Shown: in pieces, positions 26,570-35,395 of the stretch
Layout of the letters: every line of letters starts with the position of its first letter
Numbering within the stretch: the first letter of the stretch is position 1
From: Pontibacter mangrovi
GTDB taxonomy: Bacteria; Bacteroidota; Bacteroidia; Cytophagales; Hymenobacteraceae
Assembly: GCF_006385705.1 (NCBI RefSeq)
Contig: NZ_VFRQ01000001.1
Coordinates: 248,001 to 312,000 of the forward strand
Direction: 5' to 3'
DNA: 64,000 bases
The notes under the pieces: generated by a model
What the model saw: only the letters and a program-made list of their open reading frames with translations
Told to the model about the DNA's origin: nothing
Databases searched by the model: none
Program-made: the position numbers and the translations under genes

Positions 26570-27013
26570 TTATTGCTTTGATGCGCTGGCAGCTGCTTTG
26601 TCTTTGATGTTCGTAACGATGTACACATACTTGGCGCCGTCAGCGGCGTTAGAGTGTACAGTAATGGCTTTCTTTTGTTGGCCCATTTTGCCCGCGCTGT
26701 TAAACTTAGCCGTCACAAAACCGGTTTTACCGGGCATCACCGGCTCTTTAGACCAGGCTGGGGTTGTGCAGCCGCAGGTTACGTCAACGCGCTCAATTAC
26801 CAGGGGCTGCGTGCCTGTGTTCGTGAATTTAAACGTATGCTCTACCACATCGCCTTGTGCGATATCGCCAAAGTTAAACTCCTTTTCTTCGAAGGTAAGC
26901 GATGGGCCGTTAACTGCCTGCTCCTGCGGGGCAGTAGCTTTTGGTTTTTCTTGCGCCATAGCGCCACCGGCAACAAGCGCGGCAAAAGCAAAAGAAAGGA
27001 CTAATTTTTTCAT
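26570..27013 (-). CDS. DUF1573 domain exported protein
   Basis: A 147-residue protein with a clear signal peptide (MKKLVLSFAFAALVAGGAMA, cleavage before Q21). The mature part is an ASPM-SPD-2-Hydin-like Ig fold of the DUF1573 family, with FNFGDIAQGDVVEHTFKFTN and the conserved VTCGCTTPAW cysteine pair. Periplasmic or surface location is expected; the role is unknown. A bidirectional terminator follows. Confidence 0.88.
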   Translation of the reverse strand: MKKLVLSFAFAALVAGGAMAQEKPKATAPQEQAVNGPSLTFEEKEFNFGDIAQGDVVEHTFKFTNTGTQPLVIERVDVTCGCTTPAWSKEPVMPGKTGFVTAKFNSAGKMGQQKKAITVHSNAADGAKYVYIVTNIKDKAAASASKQ

Positions 27014-27103
27014 ATTGAGATTTGTTTGTAGAGGGTTATTTTATACGAAAATATAATATACTGCCCTAGTATGTAAAACGATACAAATTAAGGATTTCTT
27101 TTG

Positions 27104-28510
27104 TCAGTTAACTAAAAGTTGCTCGTTAAAGTTCAGCAGGTAAAGCTCTTCTGAAGAGCGGGTAAGGGCTGTGTATAGCCAGCGGGCAAATTCCTCGTTC
27201 ACCATGTCCTCCTTCAGAAAGCCCTGGTCCACGAATACGGCCTGCCACTGGCCACCCTGCGCCTTGTGGCAGGTTAGCGCGTAGGCAAATTTCACTTGCA
27301 GCGCATTCAGGTAGGGGTTCTTTTTCAGCTCTTTGTAGCGCTCTCTCTTGTTGCCAATGTCCATGTAATCCTGCAGAACCTCCTCGTACAGCTTCTTGTT
27401 CTGGTCCGAGGGCAGCGCCGGGGCGTCTGTGTATAGCGTGTCCAGCATGATCTTTACTTCCTCTTCCTGCGCATCGGGGTAGTCCACAAATCGGATTCTG
27501 ATATCGGCAAAGCGAAAACCATACATGTCCTCGTAGCGGATGATCTTGGTGACCTCCACAAAATCGCCGTTGGCCATAAAGCCGATGTCGGAGTCTTTGG
27601 GCAGCCAGAAATAGTTGTTGCGCACGATCATCAGGTAATCGCCCACGCCCAGCTCATCCTCGGCAAAAAATATGCGCCGCCGGATGTGCTGGTTATACAG
27701 GTTGGCGTTTTTGTTGGAGCGGCAGATAACAATGGTGTTTTCAACGCCAAACTTGTCATAGGCGTAGCGCAGGCCGTCCTCCAGCTTCTCGCCGGTCATA
27801 CGGTAAATATCGCGCCAGCCTTTCGTAAACAGCTTGATGTCCAGCTTCTTCTGTTTCATGCGGTCGCGCAGCTGGGTGGCGTTCATCAGGATGCCCGAGG
27901 CCTCTGCCTGTCGCATCACCTGGCGCAGCTCCAGCTGCTGCACCTTGCAGCCAAAGTTCTGCTGCATGTACTCCGCATCCAACGAGGGGCTGAGGGCCTG
28001 CCCTACCGGCGGCAGCTGGGCCGTGTCGCCGATCAGCAGCAGCTTGTTATTCTTTTTGGCAAACACGTACTGCAAAAGGTCCTGCAGCAGGCCATTCTCC
28101 CCAAAGCCGCTCTCGTCTGAGATCATCGAGGCTTCATCCACAATGTACACCGTATTATCGGTTTTGTTGGGCATGCGCGTAAAAGCTAGTCCCTCTGAGA
28201 AGGGGTTAGCGGTTTGGCGGTAGATTTTTTTATGAATAGTAAAGGCGGGCCGGCCACTGTAACTGCTCATTACCTTCGCTGCCCGACCGGTTGGGGCCAG
28301 CAGCACATACTTATAGCCAAACTTGTTCAGGATCTTCACCAAAGATGTGACGACCGTGGTTTTACCCGTACCGGCATATCCTTTCAGCAGGAATACCTGC
28401 CGCTCATCGGTCTTATTAAGTATAAACTCATCCAGGCTGGCAAAGAGCTTCGCCTGGTCCTCTGTCGGTTCAAAGGGGAAACTGTTTCGTAAGGCTTCTA
28501 CCGGGCGCAT
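27104..28510 (-). CDS. RecD-like ATP-dependent DNA helicase
   Basis: A 468-residue superfamily 1B helicase. Walker A is GYAGTGKTT (44-52), Walker B is VYIVDEASM, and the C-terminal motifs are ALTCHKAQGGQWQAVFVDQG and ARWLYTALTRSSEELYLLNF (UvrD_C_2). It lacks the long N-terminal region of RecD2 and has no RecB/RecC partner in the window, so it is a stand-alone RecD-like/PIF1-like enzyme probably acting on stalled forks or repair intermediates. Confidence 0.88.
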   Translation of the reverse strand: MRPVEALRNSFPFEPTEDQAKLFASLDEFILNKTDERQVFLLKGYAGTGKTTVVTSLVKILNKFGYKYVLLAPTGRAAKVMSSYSGRPAFTIHKKIYRQTANPFSEGLAFTRMPNKTDNTVYIVDEASMISDESGFGENGLLQDLLQYVFAKKNNKLLLIGDTAQLPPVGQALSPSLDAEYMQQNFGCKVQQLELRQVMRQAEASGILMNATQLRDRMKQKKLDIKLFTKGWRDIYRMTGEKLEDGLRYAYDKFGVENTIVICRSNKNANLYNQHIRRRIFFAEDELGVGDYLMIVRNNYFWLPKDSDIGFMANGDFVEVTKIIRYEDMYGFRFADIRIRFVDYPDAQEEEVKIMLDTLYTDAPALPSDQNKKLYEEVLQDYMDIGNKRERYKELKKNPYLNALQVKFAYALTCHKAQGGQWQAVFVDQGFLKEDMVNEEFARWLYTALTRSSEELYLLNFNEQLLVN

Positions 28511-28622
28511 GGTGTAAGTTAAAGAGTTAGGAAGGTGAAAAAGTAAAGTGGTAAAATCTTCTCAGACAAGAACAGTAAAAGGGCGCAAAAAGATCAGGAT
28601 AAGTATGAATTCTGCCGTCAAC

Positions 28623-29096
28623 TTATACTTTAGAAATATCGCCTATTTGTTTAGTAATGCTTTCCGGCTTGATGGTGGCCATGCTGGCGCTGGCTTTGGC
28701 AATAAGCTGTGGCGGGTGCTCTCCTTCTGCGGCATATACTTCCGCTTCGCAAAAACTTATCCGGCGACCCTGCTTCAGCACATAGCCCTTGGCAATCAGC
28801 TTATCGCCCACCCCCGGGTGAAAGTAGGACACCTTGATCTCGGCGGTAACTACGTGGTGGTCTTTCGGGACAAGGCTGACAGCTGCAAAACCAGCCACTA
28901 TGTCGGCCAGCGTGGCAATAACGCCGCCGTGGGCAAACCCTTTGTGCTGCCTGTGCTTTTGCTCCAGTTTTATTTCTCCTTCTATCCTGCCTTCTTCTAT
29001 CTTTGTAACCGTAAAGCCAATGAGTTTCATGAACTCCTGTCGCTCCAGCTTTACGCGTATGTCAGACTCAAAATCTGGATTATACGTTTTGATCAT
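28623..29096 (-). CDS. PaaI-type hotdog thioesterase
   Basis: A 157-residue hotdog-fold protein. The central helix carries the family motif HGGVIATLADIVAGFAA (about residues 56-72), followed by the strand VVTAEIKVSYFHPG. Such enzymes hydrolyse acyl- or aryl-CoA thioesters; the substrate is not evident. It is divergent from the Nudix gene at 29134 with a very short shared upstream region (37 bp), which holds a possible promoter. Confidence 0.85.
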   Translation of the reverse strand: MIKTYNPDFESDIRVKLERQEFMKLIGFTVTKIEEGRIEGEIKLEQKHRQHKGFAHGGVIATLADIVAGFAAVSLVPKDHHVVTAEIKVSYFHPGVGDKLIAKGYVLKQGRRISFCEAEVYAAEGEHPPQLIAKASASMATIKPESITKQIGDISKV

Positions 29097-29100
29097 TCTG

Positions 29101-29131
29101 TAAATTTACGACCATTTCAGCCTTAAACCAA
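29101..29131 (-). promoter_or_regulatory. Possible promoter of the hotdog thioesterase gene
   Basis: On the minus strand TTG (29129-29131) is followed after exactly 20 nt by TAAATTTA (29101-29108), one base off TAnnTTTG. The ATG at 29096 would then fall at about the transcription start, so the mRNA would have almost no leader. Confidence 0.3.
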
Positions 29132-29133
29132 CC

Positions 29134-29619
29134 ATGCCTGACTTAAACCCTGCCGCCGCTGCCTACGCCGAAAAACTTCGGGTGCGTGTTTGCGGCATCT
29201 GTGTGCAAGACCATAAACTGCTGCTGGTGCGCCACGGCAGCACCATTGGCAACAATGCTTTTTGGGCGCCTCCTGGCGGTGGCTTAGCGTACGGCGAAAG
29301 TATAAAAGAGTGCCTGAAGCGGGAATTTGAAGAGGAAACAGGCCTCCAGGTAGAAGTAAAGCGTTTTCTGTTTGCCAATGAGTTTCTGCAGGAGCCGCTC
29401 CACGCCGTTGAATTCTTTTTTGAGGTGAACGCTGTAGGAGGAAGCTTGAGGACCGGCACAGACCCCGAGGCCGGCCCAGACAGGCAATTGATCGAACACC
29501 TGGAGTGGCTGACGGTGAAACAGATACAGCAGATCCCGTTTGCCGACAAGCACCGCTCCCTGCAGTTGCTTTTCTCGCTGGACGACCTTTACGGGCTATC
29601 GGATTATTTTATCCCATAG
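29134..29619 (+). CDS. Nudix hydrolase
   Basis: A 161-residue cytoplasmic Nudix protein with a complete Nudix box, G49-x5-E55-x7-R63-E64-F-x-E67-E68-x-G70-L. It hydrolyses a nucleoside diphosphate linked to some other group; the substrate cannot be predicted. It starts 37 bp from the divergent thioesterase gene and is followed by the DUF3822 gene on the same strand. Confidence 0.88.
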   Translation: MPDLNPAAAAYAEKLRVRVCGICVQDHKLLLVRHGSTIGNNAFWAPPGGGLAYGESIKECLKREFEEETGLQVEVKRFLFANEFLQEPLHAVEFFFEVNAVGGSLRTGTDPEAGPDRQLIEHLEWLTVKQIQQIPFADKHRSLQLLFSLDDLYGLSDYFIP

Positions 29620-29705
29620 AGCAGCGCCCGCTGCCTTTTGCCATAATTTTTTTATACTTGCAGGAAGGCTTTCCGGCCACTAAGCATATACAGTCGCTTT
29701 ATACT

Positions 29706-30593
29706 TTGAACACCATCCACACACACTACAGGCTTTCGCACCGAATCGAGGACGAGGCTTTCTCCCTGACGCAGGCGAGCCAGTGCAATTTATACATCGC
29801 CCTCAGCCAAAAGGCCATACGGTTGGCTGTCGTTAACCTGGAGCGAAACAAGTTTGTAGTGCTGGAGGATTATGAGCTGATCACAGTCTTCTCACCCCTA
29901 CAAGTGGGCGAGCAGCTTCGGCTGATAGCGCAAGAGAACCCGCTATTTGACCAGCAGAACTGGAAAAACGTCCGCGTGTCTGTTAGCAACCCGCACTTTA
30001 CGCTGGTGCCCGAAACCCTCTACGATCCCGCCCACCAGCTGGACTACCTGCGGCTGCACTCCGACCTTAACCCGCAGCTCGACGATGTGATGTGCTTCCG
30101 CCACGGCGGACTGGAGGCTATAAACATTTTTGCCCTGGATAATGGATTGCACGAAGCGTTGCGCGAGGTCTTTACAGAAGATAACTTGCAGGTGGTGCAC
30201 CTCACCAGTTCCTTCATCCGGAGCGTGCTGCACCAATCGCCGCGCATGCCGCTGCGCAGCATGTTTGCCTTTGTAGAGCGCAATTTTGTTACCCTGCTGG
30301 TTGTAGGCCCAACGGGGCTGGAGTTCTGCAACATCTTCCAATATGTCAGCCCGGAAGACTTTATTTACTACATCATCTTTATTATGCAAGAGCAGAAGAT
30401 GAACCCCGAGCAGGAAACGCTCACCGTATGGGGCGACATCACCCACGACTCTGCCCTATTCCACATCTTGCAGAAGTATATCCGGCATATCAAGCTTGGC
30501 AAAAAACCTTCGGACGCGGAATACAGTTACAAGTTCCATGATCTTTTCGAGCACCGCTACTTCGAGCTTTACAGCTTGCACCTGTGTGAATGA
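29706..30593 (+). CDS. DUF3822 family protein
   Basis: A protein of about 295 residues of the DUF3822 family, with an actin-like/ASKHA flavour (CNLYIALSQKAIRLAVVN, MFAFVERNFVTLLVVGPTGLEFCNIFQY). In Bacteroidota this gene commonly sits next to coaD or an RNA methyltransferase gene; here coaD follows by 171 bp. There is no ATG before the conserved region. TTG 29706 is chosen because it lies just before conserved sequence and after the Nudix stop; the frame stays open further upstream, so the start is uncertain. Confidence 0.75.
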   Translation: MNTIHTHYRLSHRIEDEAFSLTQASQCNLYIALSQKAIRLAVVNLERNKFVVLEDYELITVFSPLQVGEQLRLIAQENPLFDQQNWKNVRVSVSNPHFTLVPETLYDPAHQLDYLRLHSDLNPQLDDVMCFRHGGLEAINIFALDNGLHEALREVFTEDNLQVVHLTSSFIRSVLHQSPRMPLRSMFAFVERNFVTLLVVGPTGLEFCNIFQYVSPEDFIYYIIFIMQEQKMNPEQETLTVWGDITHDSALFHILQKYIRHIKLGKKPSDAEYSYKFHDLFEHRYFELYSLHLCE

Positions 30594-30764
30594 TTTAATT
30601 GCCTGTTGTTGGATTGTTAAATTGTTGAATAGCAGTTGTACCTATACATGCTAATTTTACCAAGTTTATACTTTAATGAATCCAATTAACCTTCTCTAAA
30701 TAATCAGAGCGGCCAAAAGCAAACATCAACATTTTAGCCTTTAAGCTATCCAACAATCAAACTC

Positions 30765-31241
30765 ATGAAACGCATCGCCCTTTTCCCCGGATCTTTTGAC
30801 CCTTTTACCAACGGCCATTACGATGTGGTGATGCGCGGGGCAAAGTTGTTTGACGAGGTGATTGTCGGGATTGGCAATAATAGCAGCAAGCAGCGCTACA
30901 TTCCGGTTAAAAGAATGTTTGAGGTGATGACGCAGCTCTTTAAAGACCAGCCGAACATAAAGGTGCAGGTTTTTACCGGCCTAACAGCCGAGTTTGCGCG
31001 CGAGGTCGGCGCCCAGTTTCTGCTGCGCGGCCTGCGCAACACCACCGACTTCGAGTACGAGAACACCATTGCCCAGGCCAACCGGCACGTTAACCACGAC
31101 CTGGAGAGCGTGTTCCTGATCACGTCACCGCACCTGGCCGCCATCAGTTCCTCTATTATCCGGGAGATTCACCGGTTTGGCGGCGACGTGGATGAGTTTA
31201 TACCTTTCCGGTTTTCTGAGATTGCAGATAGTGTCGGATAA
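30765..31241 (+). CDS. coaD: Pantetheine-phosphate adenylyltransferase
   Basis: A 158-residue nucleotidyltransferase that makes dephospho-CoA from 4'-phosphopantetheine and ATP, the penultimate CoA step. Motifs are FPGSFDPFTNGHYDV (T/HxGH loop at about 17-20), LLRGLRNTTDFEYE and the C-terminal ISSSIIREI (ISSTxxR). The last 44 bp overlap the end of the convergent Nudix gene. Confidence 0.95.
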   Translation: MKRIALFPGSFDPFTNGHYDVVMRGAKLFDEVIVGIGNNSSKQRYIPVKRMFEVMTQLFKDQPNIKVQVFTGLTAEFAREVGAQFLLRGLRNTTDFEYENTIAQANRHVNHDLESVFLITSPHLAAISSSIIREIHRFGGDVDEFIPFRFSEIADSVG

Positions 31242-31878
31242 TGAAGGCGATGGAGGTATAAGCCTTAGGTAGCACCTCCTGCACCTCCTCTGGCGTCATC
31301 CAGCGCACCTCCTCGATAAACTCTTCTGCCTGCGGCTTCATCAGGCTGTCATCGCTGCAGTCCATCAGGTACCAGCTGGTCTTCTTCAGGATCTTCTTGC
31401 CTTTAAACGCATACGAGTGCCAGGTCTTCGGCAGCTTCTCCGCCACCTCTACTTTGATGTTGCACTCCTCCTCTACCTCACGCACGGCGCCTTCGCGCAC
31501 TTTCTCCTTCTTCTCCAGCTTTCCTTTCGGCAGGTCCCACACGCCAAGGCGGTAAATCATCAGGATCTTGCCATCTTTTAGCACCAAGCCTCCGGCAGCC
31601 TTCACAATTTTGAACTGATCCTTCAGGTGCTCGATCAGCTTCTTTTTCTTGTCGGCTACCAGCGTCAGCGAGTTCAGCTTTTTTAGCTTTTTCACCTCCA
31701 TCAGGCGCACCAGGCGGTCGATCAGCTGCGGATCCGCCTCTTTTATCAGCACATCGCCCACCAAGTCTTTCGAAGTGAAGTGATCTGAAGCTTTCAGAAG
31801 GAGGTCATACTCATGTTTATAAACACGGTCGGTGGCTTTTTTCAGGATAAGCGGAATGTCGTTGATAAAAACGTTCAT
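31198..31878 (-). CDS. Nudix hydrolase with N-terminal extension
   Basis: A 226-residue protein. The first 90 residues are a Lys-rich helical extension of unknown role; the Nudix domain follows. The Nudix box is present at G119-x5-E125-x7-R133-E134-V-x-E137-E138-C-N140, with Asn in place of the usual final Gly. The domain is of the type that acts on diadenosine polyphosphates or inositol-like substrates (WDLPKGKLEKKE), but this is tentative. It overlaps the convergent coaD by 44 bp and is divergent from pyrE. Confidence 0.85.
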   Translation of the reverse strand: MNVFINDIPLILKKATDRVYKHEYDLLLKASDHFTSKDLVGDVLIKEADPQLIDRLVRLMEVKKLKKLNSLTLVADKKKKLIEHLKDQFKIVKAAGGLVLKDGKILMIYRLGVWDLPKGKLEKKEKVREGAVREVEEECNIKVEVAEKLPKTWHSYAFKGKKILKKTSWYLMDCSDDSLMKPQAEEFIEEVRWMTPEEVQEVLPKAYTSIAFIIRHYLQSQKTGKV

Positions 31879-31987
31879 GCGGTTTTTGTGCTCCAGTGGA
31901 AGCGTAATTTATACAAAACAAAAAATAAATCGTCGCAATCAAAATACGCAGCCTTAAAAAGGAAGATTATTTCTGTAAATTCGGGTC

Positions 31988-32626
31988 ATGGATTCTATGA
32001 CAACAGCACATCAGGTGGCCTCGTTCCTGCTCGAGACAGAGGCCGTGAAGTTAAGACCGGAGCAGCCATTTAAGTGGAGCAGCGGCTGGAACTCTCCCAT
32101 CTACTGCGATAACCGCTTAACGCTTTCCTTCCCGCACATCCGCAGTTATATTAAGCAGCAGCTGGCTGAGCTGGTAAAGCAGCAGTACCCCGAGGCAGAA
32201 GCCATTGCGGGCGTAGCCACGGCAGGTATAGCCCAAGGCGCCCTGGTAGCCGACCTGCTGGAGATGCCTTTCTTATACGTACGCCCAGAGCCAAAGAAGC
32301 ACGGCATGGGTAATCAGATTGAAGGCCGCCTGCTGGAGGGCCAGAAAGTGGTGATGATCGAAGACCTGATCTCGACGGGCGGAAGCTCGCTGAAAGCCGC
32401 TGAGGCTGTGAAGGCAGCCGGTGCTGAGGTGGTAGGAATGGCGGCCATTTTTACCTATGGCTTTGCCACTGCAGATGAGAATTTCCTAAAGGCAGGCATC
32501 CCGCTTTATTGCCTGAGCAACTATAACGCGCTGGTAGAGGCAGCCGCCAAGCAGGGCTACATTCAGGAAACTGCTATGGACACGTTGGCCGAGTGGCGCC
32601 AATCGCCGCAGACCTGGGGCGTATAG
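31988..32626 (+). CDS. pyrE: Orotate phosphoribosyltransferase
   Basis: A 212-residue enzyme joining orotate to PRPP in de novo pyrimidine synthesis. The PRPP-binding motif is VVMIEDLISTGGSSLKA (about 119-135), and the N-terminal FKWSSGWNSPIYCDNR and AGVATAGIAQGALVA segments are typical. A second ATG lies three codons in. It is a single gene followed by a bidirectional terminator. Confidence 0.94.
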   Translation: MDSMTTAHQVASFLLETEAVKLRPEQPFKWSSGWNSPIYCDNRLTLSFPHIRSYIKQQLAELVKQQYPEAEAIAGVATAGIAQGALVADLLEMPFLYVRPEPKKHGMGNQIEGRLLEGQKVVMIEDLISTGGSSLKAAEAVKAAGAEVVGMAAIFTYGFATADENFLKAGIPLYCLSNYNALVEAAAKQGYIQETAMDTLAEWRQSPQTWGV

Positions 32627-32647
32627 TCAGAAAAATTTAGGAATTGC

Positions 32648-32684
32648 AAAAGGGAGGCGACGTTTATACGTTGCCTCCCTTTAT
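32648..32684. terminator. Bidirectional terminator between pyrE and the OmpA-family gene
   Basis: A 10-bp perfect stem (AAAGGGAGGC, 32649-32658, with its complement at 32673-32682) extends inward by four pairs including one G-U, with the loop TTTATA. T-rich tracts on either side are short (CTTTATAC on plus, CCCTTTTGC on minus). Confidence 0.65.
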
Positions 32685-32687
32685 ACT

Positions 32688-34619
32688 TTACAGCACGCGC
32701 ATCTCTATGCGGCGGTTTAACTGGCGGTTTTTCTCAGAGGTGTTGGGCTGCACGGGCTTGGTTTCGCCGTAGCCTTTGTAACGGATGCGGTCTTTGCTGA
32801 TGCCATGGCTGGCCAGGTAGTCCACTACTGATTTGGCGCGGCGCTCTGAAAGCAGCTGGTTGGCTTTGTCCGATCCCACATCATCGGTATGTCCTGAGAT
32901 CTCGATCTTTACCTGCGGATTCTGCTGCATAAAGAAAATCAGTTTATCCAGCTCCGTTTTTGATTTTGCCTCCAGGTTATACTTGCCCGTGTCAAAAAAC
33001 AGGTTGTTCAGCACCATGGCCGCCCCAGATTTTACTGGGTCCAGGTACACATCCAGCGCCACCGGCGACAGTGCCTTGGAAGAAGTATAGTCAAAGCTGC
33101 GGCTGTTCATCATGTATTTTGGCGCAGAAACGTACAACGCATACTGCTTACCCTGCGTCAGCACCACCGTATACTCGCCGGAAACTTTGTCTGAGCTTAC
33201 CTGTTGCACCAGCGAGTCGGCCTCCAGGTCGTAGAGCTGCACCTGCGCCGCCAGCGGCTTCTTGGAAGCGGCATCGAACACACGGCCCTGCGCATAGGTG
33301 CTGGTGACGCGGCTACGCCATTCGGCGGGAACATCAAACCTATAAAGTTGGATTCCAGGCATCCCTGCCTCATTGTTTACCTGTCGGGAATAATAGCCAA
33401 TTTCGCTGTCGGGTGTGATGAAGAGCGAGCCCTCATCAGCAAAAGTATTCAGTGGGTAGCCCAGGTTCTGCGGCTCCGCCCACTTCCCATTTTCATTCTT
33501 GTCTGACTTAAATACATCCAGCCCACCCATGCCAATGTGGCCATCGCTCACAAAGTATAAGGTGCTACCGCTCATGTGTATGGATGGTGCCATATCGCGG
33601 CCGGTGGAGTTGATCTCTTTACCCAAATTAGCGGGCTTTACCCAGCTGCCATCGTCGTTGCGGGTTGTCATCCATATATCCTCCTTGCCTACGCCGCCCC
33701 CACGCGTGGAGGTAAAGTATAAAGTACGCCCATCGGCGGAAAGGCTCGGCTGCGAGTCCCAGGCTTTGGAATTGACAGTGCTGCCCATGTTCTGCGGCTT
33801 GCTCCACTCGCTGCCCGTTCTAAAGGAGATGTACAGATCACAGTCGCCCTGCGAATCCGGGCGGTTACAGGAGGTGAACACCAGCGTTTTGCCGTCGCCG
33901 GAGATAGTAGCTGCCCCCTCATTGGCCGGTGAGTTGATATTTTCTGAGACAGAAACCGGCGCCAACCACTGCCCGTCCTTGTACTGGCTTACATAAATAT
34001 TCTCGTCGTGGTCCGGGCGGCCGCTCTCGCGGGCAGTATAGATAAAATAGCGCTGGTCGGCGGTGGTGTATGGGAAGTACTGCAGGCCAAAGCGGTTAAG
34101 GGTGCTGGGCAGCTGCTCCGGGTTAAACTGCACAGGCTTTTGCATGGCCTCATGCGCAAAGGCAGCGGTTTTGAGCTGCCGCTTTGCCCACTCCACCAGT
34201 TTGGTATTGTTGGAGCCAGTCTTCAGGAAAGTCTCGTACCATTCGGTGGCCGACTTGTAATCGCCCTTGTCAAAGTATAGCTCGGCCAGTTCGAAATAAT
34301 TATTGGCTTGCCCTTTGGTAAACGGCAACAGTTTCAGGCCTTTTTCCATGTAGTCAAAGGCAGCAGCTTTGTTACCCATCATTTTGTGCAGATTGGCCGC
34401 ACGGAGATAGGCATCAGCAAACTGGGGATCTTTCTCTATGGCCTGGTCCAGGGCGTGCAGGGCGCGGTCAAAATCTCGTGCCCGGACGTAGCTATCCGCT
34501 TTTTCGTATAAACGCTCTGCCTTGGCCGAGGTGGTGCTCAGTTTATGGTTTTGCGCCAGCGTGGTGGAGGCAGAGCCCAGCACCATCAGGGAGGCGATTA
34601 GCAGCTGTTTATACTTCAT
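32688..34619 (-). CDS. OmpA-family protein with TPR, propeller and regulatory domain (PorE-like)
   Basis: A 643-residue exported protein. Order of domains: signal peptide (1-22, ending STTLAQ), TPR repeats (about 28-140), a WD40/PD40-type beta-propeller (about 190-430), a carboxypeptidase-regulatory-like Ig fold (about 445-510), and a C-terminal OmpA peptidoglycan-binding domain (ISGHTDDVGSDKANQLLSERRA, RIRYKGYGETKP). This is the architecture of PorE of the type 9 secretion system, though Bacteroidota have several such paralogues. It should sit in the periplasm tied to peptidoglycan. It is 6 bp after queE on the same strand. Confidence 0.85.
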   Translation of the reverse strand: MKYKQLLIASLMVLGSASTTLAQNHKLSTTSAKAERLYEKADSYVRARDFDRALHALDQAIEKDPQFADAYLRAANLHKMMGNKAAAFDYMEKGLKLLPFTKGQANNYFELAELYFDKGDYKSATEWYETFLKTGSNNTKLVEWAKRQLKTAAFAHEAMQKPVQFNPEQLPSTLNRFGLQYFPYTTADQRYFIYTARESGRPDHDENIYVSQYKDGQWLAPVSVSENINSPANEGAATISGDGKTLVFTSCNRPDSQGDCDLYISFRTGSEWSKPQNMGSTVNSKAWDSQPSLSADGRTLYFTSTRGGGVGKEDIWMTTRNDDGSWVKPANLGKEINSTGRDMAPSIHMSGSTLYFVSDGHIGMGGLDVFKSDKNENGKWAEPQNLGYPLNTFADEGSLFITPDSEIGYYSRQVNNEAGMPGIQLYRFDVPAEWRSRVTSTYAQGRVFDAASKKPLAAQVQLYDLEADSLVQQVSSDKVSGEYTVVLTQGKQYALYVSAPKYMMNSRSFDYTSSKALSPVALDVYLDPVKSGAAMVLNNLFFDTGKYNLEAKSKTELDKLIFFMQQNPQVKIEISGHTDDVGSDKANQLLSERRAKSVVDYLASHGISKDRIRYKGYGETKPVQPNTSEKNRQLNRRIEMRVL

Positions 34620-34625
34620 AGGGTG

Positions 34626-35279
34626 TTATGGGATGTCCATGTACTTGTGCGTCTGCAGCGACACACGCCATTTCGGGTTGTTTTTCACGTACTCAACGAT
34701 AAGCGGCGTCATTTCATTGGCCTTGCCCCACTCCGGCTGCAGGTATAACCTGCAGTGCTCCCCTACTTTGGCGGCATGCTCCTCTGCCCACTTAAAGTCA
34801 CTCTTGTTAAATATAACGACTTTTAGCTCATGCGCAAAAGGGTACACCGAAGGATCAGGCTGTTTAAACTTTTTAGGCGATAAACAGATCCAGTCCCAGC
34901 TGCCGCTCACGGGGTAGGCACCGGAGGTTTCGATGTAGGTTTTAATGCCACGCGCCTGCAGCTGTTCCGTCAGAGGGCCGAGGTTGTAGAGCAACGGCTC
35001 CCCTCCTGTAATCACCACCGCCTTACCCAGATAGGCCGCGGCTGTCTCTACGATGTCTTCAATAGGCGTTAGTGGGTGCGCCTCGGCATCCCAACTCTCT
35101 TTTACATCGCACCAGTGGCAGCCCACGTCGCAGCCGCCCAGCCGGATAAAATAGGCAGCCGTGCCGGTGTTGCCTCCCTCACCCTGTATAGTATAAAAAG
35201 CCTCCATTAGTGGTAATTGACTGCCGTCTTTCGGCACCTGGTGTATGGAGGCCGTCTTGATTGCTTTAACTTCTTCCAA
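34626..35279 (-). CDS. queE: 7-carboxy-7-deazaguanine synthase
   Basis: A 217-residue radical SAM enzyme of queuosine and 7-deazapurine synthesis. The [4Fe-4S] motif is C50-x3-C54-x2-C57 in RLGGCDVGCHWCDV, preceded by MEAFYTIQGEGGNTG and followed by VVITGGEPLLYNL. It converts carboxy-tetrahydropterin to CDG. No other que genes are in the window. It is probably co-transcribed with the PorE-like gene; this pairing does not suggest a shared function. Confidence 0.92.
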   Translation of the reverse strand: MEEVKAIKTASIHQVPKDGSQLPLMEAFYTIQGEGGNTGTAAYFIRLGGCDVGCHWCDVKESWDAEAHPLTPIEDIVETAAAYLGKAVVITGGEPLLYNLGPLTEQLQARGIKTYIETSGAYPVSGSWDWICLSPKKFKQPDPSVYPFAHELKVVIFNKSDFKWAEEHAAKVGEHCRLYLQPEWGKANEMTPLIVEYVKNNPKWRVSLQTHKYMDIP

Positions 35280-35346
35280 TGCTTTCTCTCCTCAGGCCGT
35301 GCTTTGTACTTGTAGCACAGCCATTTATACTTATGTTTCCGCTTTT

Positions 35347-35371
35347 CAGGAAGTATAAAGTATACTTCCTG
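35347..35371. repeat. Perfect inverted repeat built on GTATAAAGTATAC
   Basis: The 11-nt arm CAGGAAGTATA, the spacer AAG and its exact complement occupy 35347-35371 in the queE upstream region. The core GTATAAAGTATAC (35353-35365) also occurs at 2188 and 45237, while the flanks differ between copies but stay complementary. Confidence 0.7.
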
Positions 35372-35395
35372 CAGAACTCACAAAGTTACGAAAAA

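Noticed and set aside
29505..29705. Upstream extension of the DUF3822 frame into the Nudix gene
   Set aside because: This part overlaps the end of the Nudix gene in another phase and does not resemble DUF3822.
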